Of a DNA stretch of 64,000 bases, positions 13,201-24,028 are shown piece after piece. The notes under the pieces are model-generated. The model did no database searches and was not told the origin of the DNA. It was given only the letters and a program-made list of their open reading frames with translations. How positions within the stretch are numbered: position 1 is the stretch's first letter; every line of letters begins with the position of its first letter. The translations under genes were made by a program, and so were the position numbers. The stretch spans positions 762,501 through 826,500 of the forward strand of contig JAUKTV010000006.1 in NCBI GenBank assembly GCA_030549205.1. The letters run 5' to 3'. The stretch comes from Apiosordaria backusii (taxonomy: Eukaryota > Ascomycota > Sordariomycetes > Sordariales > Lasiosphaeriaceae).

Positions 13201-16160
13201 AAAGTATAGGCTTAATTTTAAAAGTATCGCCTTTAATAGAACCTAAAACCTTAAGAAGGTCTAAAATAGTAGAAAATTAAAGCCTTTTTATTACTTTAAC
13301 TTTATTATAGGCTAAGTATTAAAAATCTACTTTTTTAATTTAATTTAGGTTTGGAAGCCCAGTAGTAATTTTACTGGTCTTTTTTAACAATATTAGGCCT
13401 ATATAACCTAGCCTAATATACCATTTTAATACTACTTAAAGTAATTTACTATAGTAGTTTATAGTAGTATTAGAGATATTTTTAGTAATTTCCTTAAATA
13501 TATAGCTCTTTTAAGCCTCTTCTTAATTAAGTAGGCCGGGGTTACCTAAGCTATTAAGGCCTTCTATAAATTAATAAAGCTCTTTAATAAGTCTGCCTTA
13601 ACTAGATCTTTTAGAGCTAAGGTTACTTAAGTTATTAAAGCCTTCTGTAAATTAATAGAGCTTTATTCCTTTAGGTCTACCTTGGCTATAGCCTTTCTTA
13701 TAGTTAAACTTAAACTTTTTAAACTTATAGGGCTTTACCTCTTAGACGTTTAAATTAAAGTTAATAGTACTATCGTTATTTGGCTTTACAGGCCTATTAT
13801 TAAATCTTTAAAGGTTTAAATCGACCTTTAAATAGCTATCCTTTTAAAATAAGAGCCTATTAAAAAGTTTAACTATTAATTTTCACTTCCGACTAATAAC
13901 GTTAAAACTTATATTATAGTAAATAATAGGCCTCTTTATCCTTTATAATTTTAAAAAGAAACCTAAAGCCTTAAAATCGAATATTACTATTAAGGCCTTA
14001 TTAAGTCTATATAGTACTTTCTTTTTAACCTAACTGCTAACCTTATAATATAGTATATTATTAAAAAGGTTAATGTCAAATTAAAGAATATATAGAGCAT
14101 TTTTAAGCTTAAGCTTAGTATATTTAGAAGGTTTTTTCTATAAAAGTACTATAAATATAGTAATTCTAAAGCCTTTAAGCATTAAAGGACCCTCTTCTAT
14201 ATAAATTATCTTTAATAAGCTATTATTAGGCTTATAGTTAATAAACTATTTTTAACTATTAATAGTATAGTCAGTAAACTCAATATTATATAAAAAGGTA
14301 TTCTTTAAAGAAAGTACTACTAAAGCCTTACCTTTAGTACTTTCAATGCCTTTAATAGACCCTATAGGTACTATATAAATGCCTTCGTTATTATTGTTAC
14401 TATTAAAGTCTTTAAAAACCCTTAAAGCTAGGTTATAAAAGCTTACTATATAGGCAAATAAATCTTTAACCTCAGGCCTTTCTTTAAAGCCTTTAAGCCT
14501 TTTAAAGCCTTTTTTCTTTTTCTTTTAAAAAAAGCTATTTAAGCTATTAAGGCTACTATTACTATTACTTTTAAGCTTTTTACTTAAAAAGACCTTCTTT
14601 TTAACACCTTTATAAAGGCCTTTTCTACTTTTATAAGCTATACCTTTAACAGTAGTAGAGGCTAAAATATACTATTCTTTTAGTAAGTCTGCTATTAAAA
14701 AGTTTAGGTTAATAGTACCTATATTTTAACCTAACACTTTAGTAATTTATATAGCATTCTATTACCTTTTAGCCTACTATAGGAAACTCTTTTCTATAGC
14801 CTATAGGTATTGATTTACTTAATCTATAATCTAGAAGTTAATGCCGGCCAATATAAGCTAACTAACTATATTAAAGAACTTAACGTTAAAGTCTATTAAG
14901 AGCCTATAAATTAGTAGAAGTTTAAAAAGTGGTATTTCCTATAGAGGTTCCCTTACTATAATTTAACGCTATAGGAATACCTTTAAACAAGTAGTTTATA
15001 GGCTTTAATAGAGCTTATTTACTATAAAATAAAAGCCTAAAGGCCTAAGGCTATACTATTTTAAAGTAATATTAACAGTAAGGCCTATTTAATATTACTC
15101 CAATAAGCTATTATAGTAGGGTCCTTTATAAAAGTAGCTATATCGATAGTATATAGTATAATATTTAGGCCCTATTTCTATAGATCAAAATTCTCAAAGC
15201 CTATAAACCTTTAGTTAGTAAAGAATTTGTAGACCTTTTTAGTCATTTCAATAGCAATAGTAGTATAAAGGACCTTAGCAAAACTACTATTAGCCTTAAG
15301 TCTTAACTAGTAGGCCGCTATAGCTTTTTAATATATAGCTTTAGCTACTATTAAAGAAGTAATTACAGTAGCTTTAAGCTTATTTAAAGCGCTTTAAACC
15401 GCTATTAGAAGCTTAATTTACTCTACTACTTTAGTTATAGCGCCTTATAACTGTTAAATCTAAGCCTCTTACTTTTTTAGTTAAACAGTAAAGGCCTATA
15501 TACAGTAAGAATCTACTAATTCTTTTCCTTTAAAAGACCTCTACTTAAACCCTGTATTTTATATTTTTAAATCTATAGAAGGCTTAGTACGCTTGCTACT
15601 AAAGTATCTTATAGGGCTTTAAGACCTTAGCTTAATACCGTTTTTAACTAGGGCTTTAACTGTAGTTTACTTTATATAGTAAGAGGGTTAGGTCTATAGC
15701 GCTTAAGAGCCTTAAAGAATAGGCTATTTTATATAGTAAAGTACTACAACTATTAGTAGTAGTAGTGGTTAAAAAGGTTGCTCTGCCTTCTTACTTTTTT
15801 ACCTGCCTTTAGGATTTATAGAACTACTTACCTAGCTACAGTTAAAGTAGAAGGCTATTTCTAGCTCTTATAAGTTTATAGCTTATAGGCCTTTAGTACC
15901 CTATTAGGCCTAATTTTTACGCGCCTTACAGTATAATAAATTTAGTAGCAGGCTTAAATTTAAACCTTATAGGCCTTTAGAAAACCTAATAAGGTAAGGC
16001 AAGCCTAGTATTTACTTTAAAACCCTACTTCAATAGGTAGGCTTTAAAATCAGTAATTTTATAGCCTACTTATAGCGCAGTCTACAGTAGCCTAAGCTGT
16101 TATTTATAAAAGGCTTTAAGCCTAAGCTTATAAGCCTATAACCCAGTTAAGTATTTTCTA

Positions 16161-16171
16161 GGCTTATAACT
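16161..16171 (-). promoter_or_regulatory. Primer-binding site of element C
   Basis: The minus strand reads AGTTATAAGCC directly after the 5' LTR. It is complementary to the tRNA-iMet anticodon arm apart from a RIP-type G-to-A change. Confidence 0.7.
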
Positions 16172-17005
16172 TATTGGAATAGGTATGGCTAATTATAGGC
16201 CTAAGGGCCCTGTAATTAGTGCTTACATACTAGCTTATAGTACAGCGGAAGTTTTATGTATAATACTTATAGCTTAGTGCTAGGGTATTAGAATACAGCA
16301 CTACGTAAGTAGTGTAGAATAGAAATATAGTAAGTAAACAATTATATTGTAGTGCTAGCCTTCTATAAATCTACTATAATAGTCTCTATAGTAAGGTTTG
16401 TACTTGACCTTTACTATATACCTACCGACTGACGTACGGTACCTTGTATACCCTAGTAGGCAGGTAGGCCAGAGTACGGCTTAGTTAACCCCGAGGTTTG
16501 CCAAGCCCTATAAACCACTTGCCAAGCCCTTTATAGCTCCCGACCTACAGGGCCTATAGGCCTATAATTTAATATAGTAATAATATACCTACTTAACTAT
16601 AGGCCTACCAATTCTTGGCCAATTTGGCCAGCCTAATGGTTGGCTACAGGTCTTATAGGCAGCTAAGTTAGTGTGGTTTACAGCTCTCTAAAAATCGACT
16701 TACGGCTATACAAAAGGGCCGCGAAACCAAGCACCCCCAACCTAAAGTACAGGTCAACGTAGGGTTAGGGTCAGGCCACTTATACTGCCTACAGTAGTGG
16801 GCCTTAGTAGCCTGAATATAAAATTACAGGCAGTTTAGCCCACTGGTTAGCAGAATGCAGGCCTTTGAATAGCCCTGCAGTAAAGTAAGGTGCCGGGCAA
16901 GTGCCGGGTAGCTGACAGGTAAGCTTTCCAACTTAAGCTTCTACCACGTAGTATAATAGCAGCCATCCACTGTAAACTTAGGCCTCATAGGGACCTAGTT
17001 TAACA
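16172..17005 (-). repeat. LTR of element C (right, 5' LTR)
   Basis: This is an 834-bp partner of 9,402-10,235, ending TTTAACA. Differences from the left LTR are almost all C/T or G/A transitions. The half nearest 17,005 is visibly less AT-rich than the left copy, so decay was uneven between the two LTRs. Confidence 0.92.
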
Positions 17006-17010
17006 CTAAA
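17006..17010. repeat. Target-site duplication of element C, right copy (ctaaa)
   Basis: Exact partner of 9,397-9,401; element B's internal sequence resumes here. Confidence 0.88.
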
Positions 17011-19179
17011 CTATATATATTAAAGGATAGCTAATTAAATTAAAGTTAGTAAAGGCTTATTAAGATTTTTAAGAAATCTATTTCCTTTTAAAAAGTTAAG
17101 AGCTTTAAAAGAGACTTTCTTTAAAATTTTAAAAGCTTTAAAGGCTTTAAGGAAAGTAAGGTAATTACTAAAGTATTATTAATAGAATACTTTTAATCGA
17201 AGTTAGCTTTTAAGGTTAAGATAGAACTTTAATCTTTTAAAATTTAAAAAGGTAATGAAATTACAGTTACTATCGGTAAGCTTTTAACTATATAAGGCTT
17301 TTTTAATATTATATAGATAGTCTTTATTAATAATATTTAATAGAAAAGTAAAAATAAAGAAGGTCTTAATAAGGCTAATAGTTAAAAAATAAGCCTTATT
17401 ATTATAAGTTCTAATAAAGAATTAGACTTTTATAATGCCTTTACCGATAATTCTTATAAAGCTATCTTCTATAATTAAAGGCTTAACTTTTACTTTAATA
17501 AGGTTAATAAAAAGGTTTTTATTATTATAAATATAGACTATAAATCTAATGTTAAAGAGCTAAGCTTCTTTTAAGGCTAAGTTAGTATAGTTAATTAAGT
17601 TAATAGATATAAAAGATAGGACCTTAGAAAGTAAGGATATTATAAACTTAATAAAGCTATAGTATTTATAAAGTATAGTTAGCTTTAAAGGTTTAATACT
17701 ATAGAAGTCTATATTAAAGTTAAAGCCTACTATAAAAGAAATTTCCTTAAAATCTTTAAGGTCTTTAATATCCTTTTTCTTTTTATCTTCCTTTTTCTTT
17801 TTCTTCTTTCTAATAAGCCTAAGCTCTATAGGGTTCTCTATAGAGGTATTTAAAGCTTTTAAAGCTTTAAAATCCTTAATAAAGGTAATATAGAAATAAA
17901 GTATAGAAAAGGTTTAAATAACTATAGTATTAAAAATATAGGTTTCAGTTAAAAGCTTCCTTTATAAGAATTTTAGTATAGAATAGTAAGAATAGTTAAA
18001 ATTGTACTTATTTTAGTAAATTAAAGCTTTAAAGTATTTATATTATAGTAGAAAACTGCCTTTTAATAAGCTTAAGTAGTAATTAACCTAATTAATAAAC
18101 TAAATTATAATACTTAAGCCTTAAAGCCTTATAATAAAGGTATTAAACTTAGCATTGTATTTAACTACTTCTAGTAAACTATTGAATTTAATAGTATAGT
18201 AAGCTCTATAAAGCTTATTTTAAAGGACAGTTTAAGTAAAGATATACTAAGCTTATAATCGCTAAAAAAGGGTTATTAAGGAATCTTTGGCCTTAATAGT
18301 AAATAGTAAGCCTATTTATAAGGTATTTTAAATAGTAAGAAGAAAGAAGGCTTTTAAGTTATCGTTTAGTAAATTAGTAATTAACTTAGGCTTATTTATA
18401 AACTTAAAAAGGCCTAAAACCTTTATTTAAATAGTAAAAGCCTAATATTAAAAGCGTTAGTTCTTAAGATTTAAAAGCTTTTATTTTTTAGTAAAGTAAA
18501 GGACCTGTTTACTAAAATCCTTTATTAAAAGTATAGTAATTTTTTAAGTAGTTTAATTTAAAGAGGGTGCTATAATAAGTATAGCAATAGGGGCCGATAG
18601 ACCTATATAAATTAAAGTAATTGAAAATAAAGGTAGTATAGGTAAGTCTATAGTAGGTTTAGAACAAGATTTGGAAGAGCTTAAAGTAGTATATTCTAAT
18701 AAAAGACAAATATTAAAATTGTCGATATAGGTATTAACTTAATTAATTTTAGCATTTAAAGCTTTAATTTAATTAATAAAACCTACTATAGTAGTCTTAA
18801 TCTTATTATTAAAGATAACTATAAGATTATTCTATAACTGTTAAAAGTATTAAGTAAAGTTAAGGCCTTTAAAGAAGCTAAGGATCGATAGAAGGTTAAA
18901 GGTCTTTAGAATTTTAAAGCTTATAAAAGGGTTATATATATCTTTATCTTCTATAGTAAAAGAGGTTAAAGGCTTAAAAGGGAAGTAAAAGTACTATTGG
19001 AAGTACTAGAACGCTATTTTTTAAGTCTTTAATACTTAAGAGGGAAGTAAAAGTACTGTTAAAAGTACTAAAACGCTATTTCTTAGGTCTTCGGTAGCTT
19101 AAAATAAATAGGGTTTATAGAATAGGTATTATTATAAAAGCTATAAAATAAAGAAATTTACTTAAATAATATAAGCTTA

Positions 19180-19190
19180 GGCTTATAACC
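19180..19190 (-). promoter_or_regulatory. Primer-binding site of element B
   Basis: The minus strand reads GGTTATAAGCC directly next to the 5' LTR. Ten of 11 positions match the complement of the initiator tRNA-Met anticodon arm (GGCTCATAACC), and the only difference is a G-to-A transition. Confidence 0.75.
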
Positions 19191-19869
19191 TATTAAAATA
19201 GGTATCTTATAGGCCTATAAATATAGACCTATATAAAAAACGGTATAGAATATTAAAAGTAAAAAAGGCTTTGTCTATAGTATATAATAGTAATTAGATA
19301 TTAAAAGAAAGTAGATTATAAAGGCAATGCCCTATAATATATAAAAGGTAAATACTATAATATAGGCTTATAAAGTACTATAAGATATAGTAAATTAGTA
19401 TATTAAATTGACTTATTTATTAGGAAAATATTATAGTAAATAGTTGTAAAGGATAAAACCTATTATAGGTCTTTAGCCTTATATTACTTTTTAAACCTCT
19501 TTCTATTTTAAAGCTTGAATGCTTATTAAGTCTATTAACTATAAGGCCTAAATGCTTGTTAAGTCTACTAACTATAAGGCTTAAATGCTTATTAAGTCTA
19601 TTAATTGTAGATTTAACCGGCCGGCTAAGTCTAACTATTAAGTGCATTAACTAAAAGCCGTTTATAAAGTATAAGGCGCTAGCGTTTTACTATTATAGTA
19701 CGCTAATTGCTTAGGGCTTTAAGCTACTTTAGAAGTCTGAAGATTATTGCAATTACTGTAATAGAGTATTAGTAAGCGCTGTAATTCTAAGCCATTAGTT
19801 ATTATTAGCTCTGTAGGTTATAGGCCAAAATACACTGTAAAGTCTACAATTAAGTGCTGTATTTTAATA
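19191..19869 (-). repeat. LTR of element B (right, 5' LTR)
   Basis: This 679-bp partner of 5,868-6,546 starts TATTAAAATAGG. Three 33-bp tandem units lie around 19,515-19,615. They happen to keep a minus-strand frame that encodes an 11-residue repeat (RLNKHLSLIVS-like); this frame is fortuitous. Confidence 0.92.
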
Positions 19870-21167
19870 TATAGTAACAATATTGGCTTTATAATTACTA
19901 TCTATAACTTAGCCTTTTACAATTATACTAAGTATATATTATTAAAATACTACTAAGTTAAAAAGTAAGTTAGGGCATTATAGGTTATTATTAATTACTT
20001 AAATACTAAATAAATACTAACTAATAGGCTAACTAAACTATTAGCTAGTTAAAAATTTAAGACTTTTATAAGTCTTTTAAGCTTAAAAAATAGGCCTATA
20101 GAGAAAAAGTTAATAGAGAAATAGATTAAAAAGCTACCCTCCTTATATTTAATTTTTCTTTAAAATTTAGCTTATAAAAGTAGTTACTTAACGTTTAAAT
20201 ATATAGGCCTTAATGCTTTATATACTTTGTATTTTAATTTTTTAATTAGCTAGTTAGTTTATTAGTTTTAGCTTACTATAGTAGGCCTTAGATTTAAATC
20301 TAAACCTACTACTTACTATAAGTAAAGGAAGGGTATTAAACTAAGTCCCTATAAGGCTTAAGTTTACAGTAAGTAACTATTATTATACTATATAGTAGAA
20401 ACTTAAGTTAAAAAGCCTACCTATTAACTATCTGGTACTTGCCCGGTACTTTACTTTACTATAAGGCTATTTAAAGGCCTACATTCTACTAACCAATAGG
20501 CTAAATTGCCTATAATTTTATATTTAAGCTACTAAAGCCTACTACTGTAAGTAATATAAATAGCTTAACCCTAACCCTACATTAACCTGCACTTTAAGTT
20601 AGAGGTGCTTGGTTTTACAGCCCTTTTATATAGCCGTAAGTCGATTTTTAAAGAGCTATAAACCATACTAACTTAGCTATCTATAAAACCTATAGCCAAC
20701 TACTGGGCTAGCCAAATTGGCCAAAAATTAGTAGGCCTATAGTTAAGTAGGTATATTATTACTATATTAAATTATAGGCCTATAGGCCCTATAAGTCGGA
20801 AGCTATAGAGGGCTTGGTAAGTGGTTTATAGGGCTTAGCAAACTTTGGGATTAACCAAGCTGTACTTTAGCCTATTTGCCCGCTAGGGTATATCAGGCAC
20901 TGCACATTAGTCGGTAGGTATATAGTAAAAGTCAAGTATAAACCTTACTATAGAGATTATTACAGTGGATTTATAGAAGGCTAGCACTACAATATAATTG
21001 TTTACCCACTATATTTCTATCCTATAGTACCTACGAGGTGCTGTATTCTAGTACCCCAGTACTGAGCTATAGGTATTACGCGTAAGACTTCCGCTATACT
21101 GTAAGCTAGTGTGTGAGCACTAATTACAGGGCCCTTAGGCCTGTAATTGGCCATACCTATTCCAATA
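19870..21167 (+). mobile_element. Copia element A, right part with 3' LTR
   Basis: Element A resumes here with the second tatag copy. The decayed RNase H C-terminus (NYTKYILLKY, corresponding to the Copia RTKHIDIRYH-type block) reads forward at about 19,910-19,945. A purine tract (AAAGGAAGGG, 20,324-20,333) precedes the 834-bp 3' LTR at 20,334-21,167. The 5' flank with the matching target duplication lies outside the window. Confidence 0.9.
20334..21167 (+). repeat. 3' LTR of element A
   Basis: This is an 834-bp LTR, TATTAAACTAAG...TTCCAATA, inverted relative to both LTRs of element C and equal in length to them. Confidence 0.92.
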
Positions 21168-22025
21168 ATTAATAATATTATTATTATTATTTACTATACT
21201 GTATTATTAAAATAATTAAAAAAAAACCCCTTTATGATTTAATTTATATTTATAGTATATATATAAATTATAAAGCTTATTTATTTTTTTAATTTTAATA
21301 TTCAAATTAAATAATTTACTGTTACTTTTTTAAGAGTTAAAAATTAATCATTTAAAATAATTACTTTACTTATTTTTCTACCAGTCTTTACTTTTTTTAA
21401 ATATATCAAGTAAATTGCTACTTTAATTTTAATTTAAATCCTTAATAATATATTTTTAAATAATTTATATACTTTTTCTTTATAATTTTTTATATTTTTC
21501 TACTTATTATTAACTTTATTATTTAAATAATTCTATTATTTTAAAACTTTATTAATCTTTTTATAAAATATTTAAGGATAACTTAACGACAACGACAAAG
21601 TCGCGGAACGTTCTAATCTCAGTAACTCAGACTTTCTCTTCAACCCTAGTTGGGCCGCATAGGCTACTTGTATGTATAAGTAGGTCCCCCAAATGCATCT
21701 CTTAGAGAAGGTTTGAGAACCCATGTAGATTTTTAGAAGAAAATAGTTAGATTTCCATATAAATAAAAGCTTACTTTTTCGATATATTCTTTTATTTTAC
21801 TACAATTAAAATAGCTACAATAGTGCACCTTATATTTAAATGAAGCTCTGCTTTTTAGCTATATAATGGTGCTTTTTTTATTATTATAGCTATTATATTC
21901 GATTTTTAATCGAATTAATAAAACTTAAAAGAAAATAGTAGAAAATAATGATTTTTTTAACATACTAAGGATCACCTATACTAACTTTCTTAATATAATA
22001 GTTATTATAAAAAGAAATATATACT
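21168..22025. other. AT-rich spacer between transposon nest and gene space
   Basis: No gene is visible. The segment 21,168-21,590 is almost pure A/T. Composition then changes abruptly: 21,585-21,720 contains ordinary sequence with CpG (GTCGCGGAACG at 21,600). A second AT-rich stretch follows to 22,025. No homology to elements A-C is apparent. Confidence 0.6.
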
Positions 22026-22745
22026 GAAGATAGTCTTTTTAAGCGCTTTTTTAGGTATATTCTTTTATTAAATTCGGCCTTATATTAGCTAAGTGGTAAT
22101 TAAAAAGGTAGTTTATTAAGTATAGTAGGTATAGAAAGCTGGCTTTCTATACTACTTTTTCTACTATTATTAGGCTTAATTAGGTATAATATATATTAAA
22201 AGAAGGCTCTAGAAAAGACAGTCTTTTTAAGCTTAGTTATATCTTAGTAAGCCTTATATTGGCTAAGTGGTGAGTGTAAGTAGGTATGGTAGGTGTAAGT
22301 GGGTATGGGAGACCTGGCCTTCTACACTACCTTTTTTACTACTATTGGGCCCAATTGGGTGTAATATATATTAGAAGAAAGCCTTGGAAAAGACGGTCTT
22401 TTTGATCCTAGTTGTACTTTGCTAAGCTTTATATTAGCTAAGTAGTAGGTGTAAGTAGGTGTAGTAGGTGTAAGTGGGTGTGGGAGACCTGGCTTACTAT
22501 ATCCACTATTTGGCCAATATAAGACTTACTAAGGTGCAATATATATTGGAAGAAAGCCCTGAAAAAGACAGCCTTTTTAATACTGGTTGCACTTTGGTAG
22601 GCCTTATATTGGCTAAGTAGTAGGTGTAAGTAGGTGTGGTAGATGTAAGTAAGTATGAGAGACCTAGCTTACCATATCTACTACTTGGCTAATATAAAGC
22701 CTACTAAGGTGCAACTAGGATTAAAAAAACTGTCTTTTTTAGAGC
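22026..22745. repeat. Degenerate ~175-bp repeat array with inverted terminal copy
   Basis: A module containing AAAAGACAGTCTTTTTAA, then TTATATTGGCTAAGTAG, then GTGTAAGTAGGTGT and GGGAGACCTGGC starts near 22,026, 22,212, 22,387 and 22,562. The spacing is 174-187 bp. The last part (about 22,665-22,745) is the reverse complement of the module head, giving a foldback end. The units differ mainly by C/T and G/A changes. No coding frame is present. It may be a miniature or satellite-like element. Confidence 0.65.
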
Positions 22746-23159
22746 TTTCCTTTAATATATATTGTATCTAATTAGGCCTAGTAGTAGCTCAGTAGTAGTG
22801 AAAAAGGATATATTTTGTTCCAAAATTCTACTTCGGTCCTTAGACTAGTGTTCAGTGTTATATAATGTGGGCTTCTGATTGGTCGGCCAGGGGATGCCGG
22901 GGTGTGGGTGAGGGGTAGAGCCCAGGGTATATACAACACTACTGACCTGGTTTGTTTGTCTAGCAGGAACCTGTGCCCACTTTTTCTGACCAATGGAATG
23001 AGACTATTTCAAGGGTTATAGCAGTGGCTTGAACCACTGAGAAATGATACCGAAGTGCTAAGAAAGCCGCTGTTAGAGGGACTCGAATGTACCACGCTAA
23101 ACGAACAAACCACGTCAGTGGTGAACATACGACCCACTGGTCTGAGCTACTGAGACTAG
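22746..23159. other. Spacer, no gene recognised
   Basis: Base composition is ordinary. A short tRNA-like string (minus strand, 23,160 to about 23,065, with a TAGCTCAG box and an ATTCGAGTCC box) is present but does not fold into a convincing cloverleaf. Confidence 0.4.
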
Positions 23160-23632
23160 GAACGTTCGCGTCTTGTGCTCCCGCTTAGTGTCCGTGTACC
23201 AGCTGTGGCCCTTGTCCCTGCCGCCACGGATGTGGGCGAGGGCGACGACGAAGCCGCGATCGGCGAGGGACAGCAGCTGGATGTTGAACTGGGCTTCGAG
23301 GACAAATCCGTACAAGCCGTAACCGTGCAAGTAGCAGGGTGCACTGCCGTCCAGACACATATCACTGCGGTGCAGGAGCGAGACAGGCACCAGCTCACTG
23401 TCGTGGGCGGGCGCCGCCAGCCGACGCGTCACGTAGTCGTTGGGGTTGTGGCCTGACGGCACCGTTTGCGTCTTGAGGACAAGGCGCTCGCGCGTCCTCA
23501 TATTATAGTCGAAGGTTACCATGCATGGGTGTCCTCATGGACGAGAAGGAGTACTGGATGATCTCCGTGTCGTATTCCCACGACGACACGTCGTTGAAGC
23601 AGCGAAACTCCTCCCGTCCAGGCCCACGACGT
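23160..23632 (-). pseudogene. Oligopeptidase B / prolyl oligopeptidase (S9A) gene fragment, frameshifted
   Basis: Minus-strand translation resembles the end of the propeller and the start of the catalytic domain of S9A serine peptidases. Recognisable blocks are an upstream FNDVSSWEYDTEI segment, then TFDYNMRTRERLVLKTQ, VPVSLLHRSD, LHGYGLYG and LADRGFVVALAHIRGG. The two halves are in different frames, joined where ATGC is duplicated (near 23,521), a 4-nt frameshift. The catalytic Ser, Asp and His would lie further downstream and are absent: similarity stops near WYTD at about 23,185-23,200, and foreign tRNA-like sequence follows. Both ends are missing, so this is a dead fragment. The family call rests on motif recall and not on a search. 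Confidence 0.75.
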
Positions 23633-23798
23633 GCTCGTTAGATATCGCGGATGGTTTTTTTGTAGAGAGGGGGCTCCTTCCCCGACGCAATATTTAGCCG
23701 CTGTAGGGTTCGAGCCAACGCATCTCTCGATAGTGCCAAAAAAAAGTAAAAGCAGTCAGATTCGAACTGATGCCCTTCTCTTACCCTCCCAAAAAGAA

Positions 23799-24028
23799 CG
23801 TCGAGTGAGGGATTCGAACCCCCGCGGGCATAGCCCATGCGACTTATCATAGCCTCAAATTGTATGTCGACAGCGGTTGCCAAGCCGCCGAAGACCGCGC
23901 TCACTCAGGCGAACGAGCTGCCCGGGCCAGCTCTCCCAGCATCCTGCTGGTGCCAGACCTGGTAGGTGTCGCGACAAAGTGAGCCGTCAGATAGTTGTGC
24001 ACGCCTTAAACCACTCGGCCAACTCGAC
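23799..24028 (-). tRNA. tRNA-Ser gene interrupted in the anticodon arm by 156 bp
   Basis: The 5' half (24,028-23,999, minus strand) has acceptor strand GTCGAGT and a D-arm GCCGAGTGGTTTAAGGC. The 3' half (23,842-23,799) has the long variable arm GGGCTATGCCC, typical of tRNA-Ser, the T-arm GGGGGTTCGAATCCCTC, acceptor strand ACTCGAC, discriminator G, and then a T-run (TTCTTTTT) as Pol III terminator. The two acceptor strands pair perfectly over 7 bp. The halves are separated by 156 bp (23,998-23,843) that replace the anticodon loop: TGC remains on the 5' side and TCGCA on the 3' side. It is therefore either a disrupted tRNA or one with an exceptionally long intron at an unusual position. The anticodon cannot be read. 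Confidence 0.7.

Larger units (their letters stand above)
9402..17005 (-). mobile_element. Copia-type LTR retrotransposon C (full-length, RIP-decayed, same family as A)
   Basis: This is a complete 7.6-kb element with two 834-bp LTRs and a perfect 5-bp target duplication, lying on the minus strand inside element B. Its internal sequence is the reverse complement of element A's. The stretch at 10,380-10,700 matches 19,880-20,200 (RNase H C-terminus). The minus-strand YINN box (decayed YVDD) lies near 11,455. The gag/protease end lies near the right LTR. No frame survives. Because A and C share a family and are inverted, they are the obvious pair for mutual repeat-induced point mutation. Confidence 0.92.
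5868..19869 (-). mobile_element. Copia-type LTR retrotransposon B (nested in A, host of C)
   Basis: A second Copia family is delimited by two 679-bp LTRs (5,868-6,546 and 19,191-19,869) and flanked by the tatag duplication. It is oriented on the minus strand. A purine tract (AAAGAGGA on the minus strand) abuts the left LTR, and the tRNA-iMet-type primer site abuts the right LTR. Minus-strand reading of 7,400-8,000 shows an RT with EAFLN-like, KSLYSLK-like and YIND (decayed YVDD) blocks. The other half, 17,011-19,190, should hold gag and the upstream domains. The body is split by element C between 9,401 and 17,006. All frames are closed by TpA-rich decay. Confidence 0.88.

Noticed and set aside
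19420..19647. 75-codon minus-strand frame with an 11-residue repeat (RLNKHLSLIVS-like)
   Set aside because: It lies entirely inside the B LTR and simply translates its 33-bp tandem units; the other LTR does not keep the frame.
23065..23160. tRNA-like string with TAGCTCAG and ATTCGAGTCC boxes on the minus strand
   Set aside because: The acceptor ends do not pair and no anticodon stem can be drawn, so it is not called a tRNA gene.
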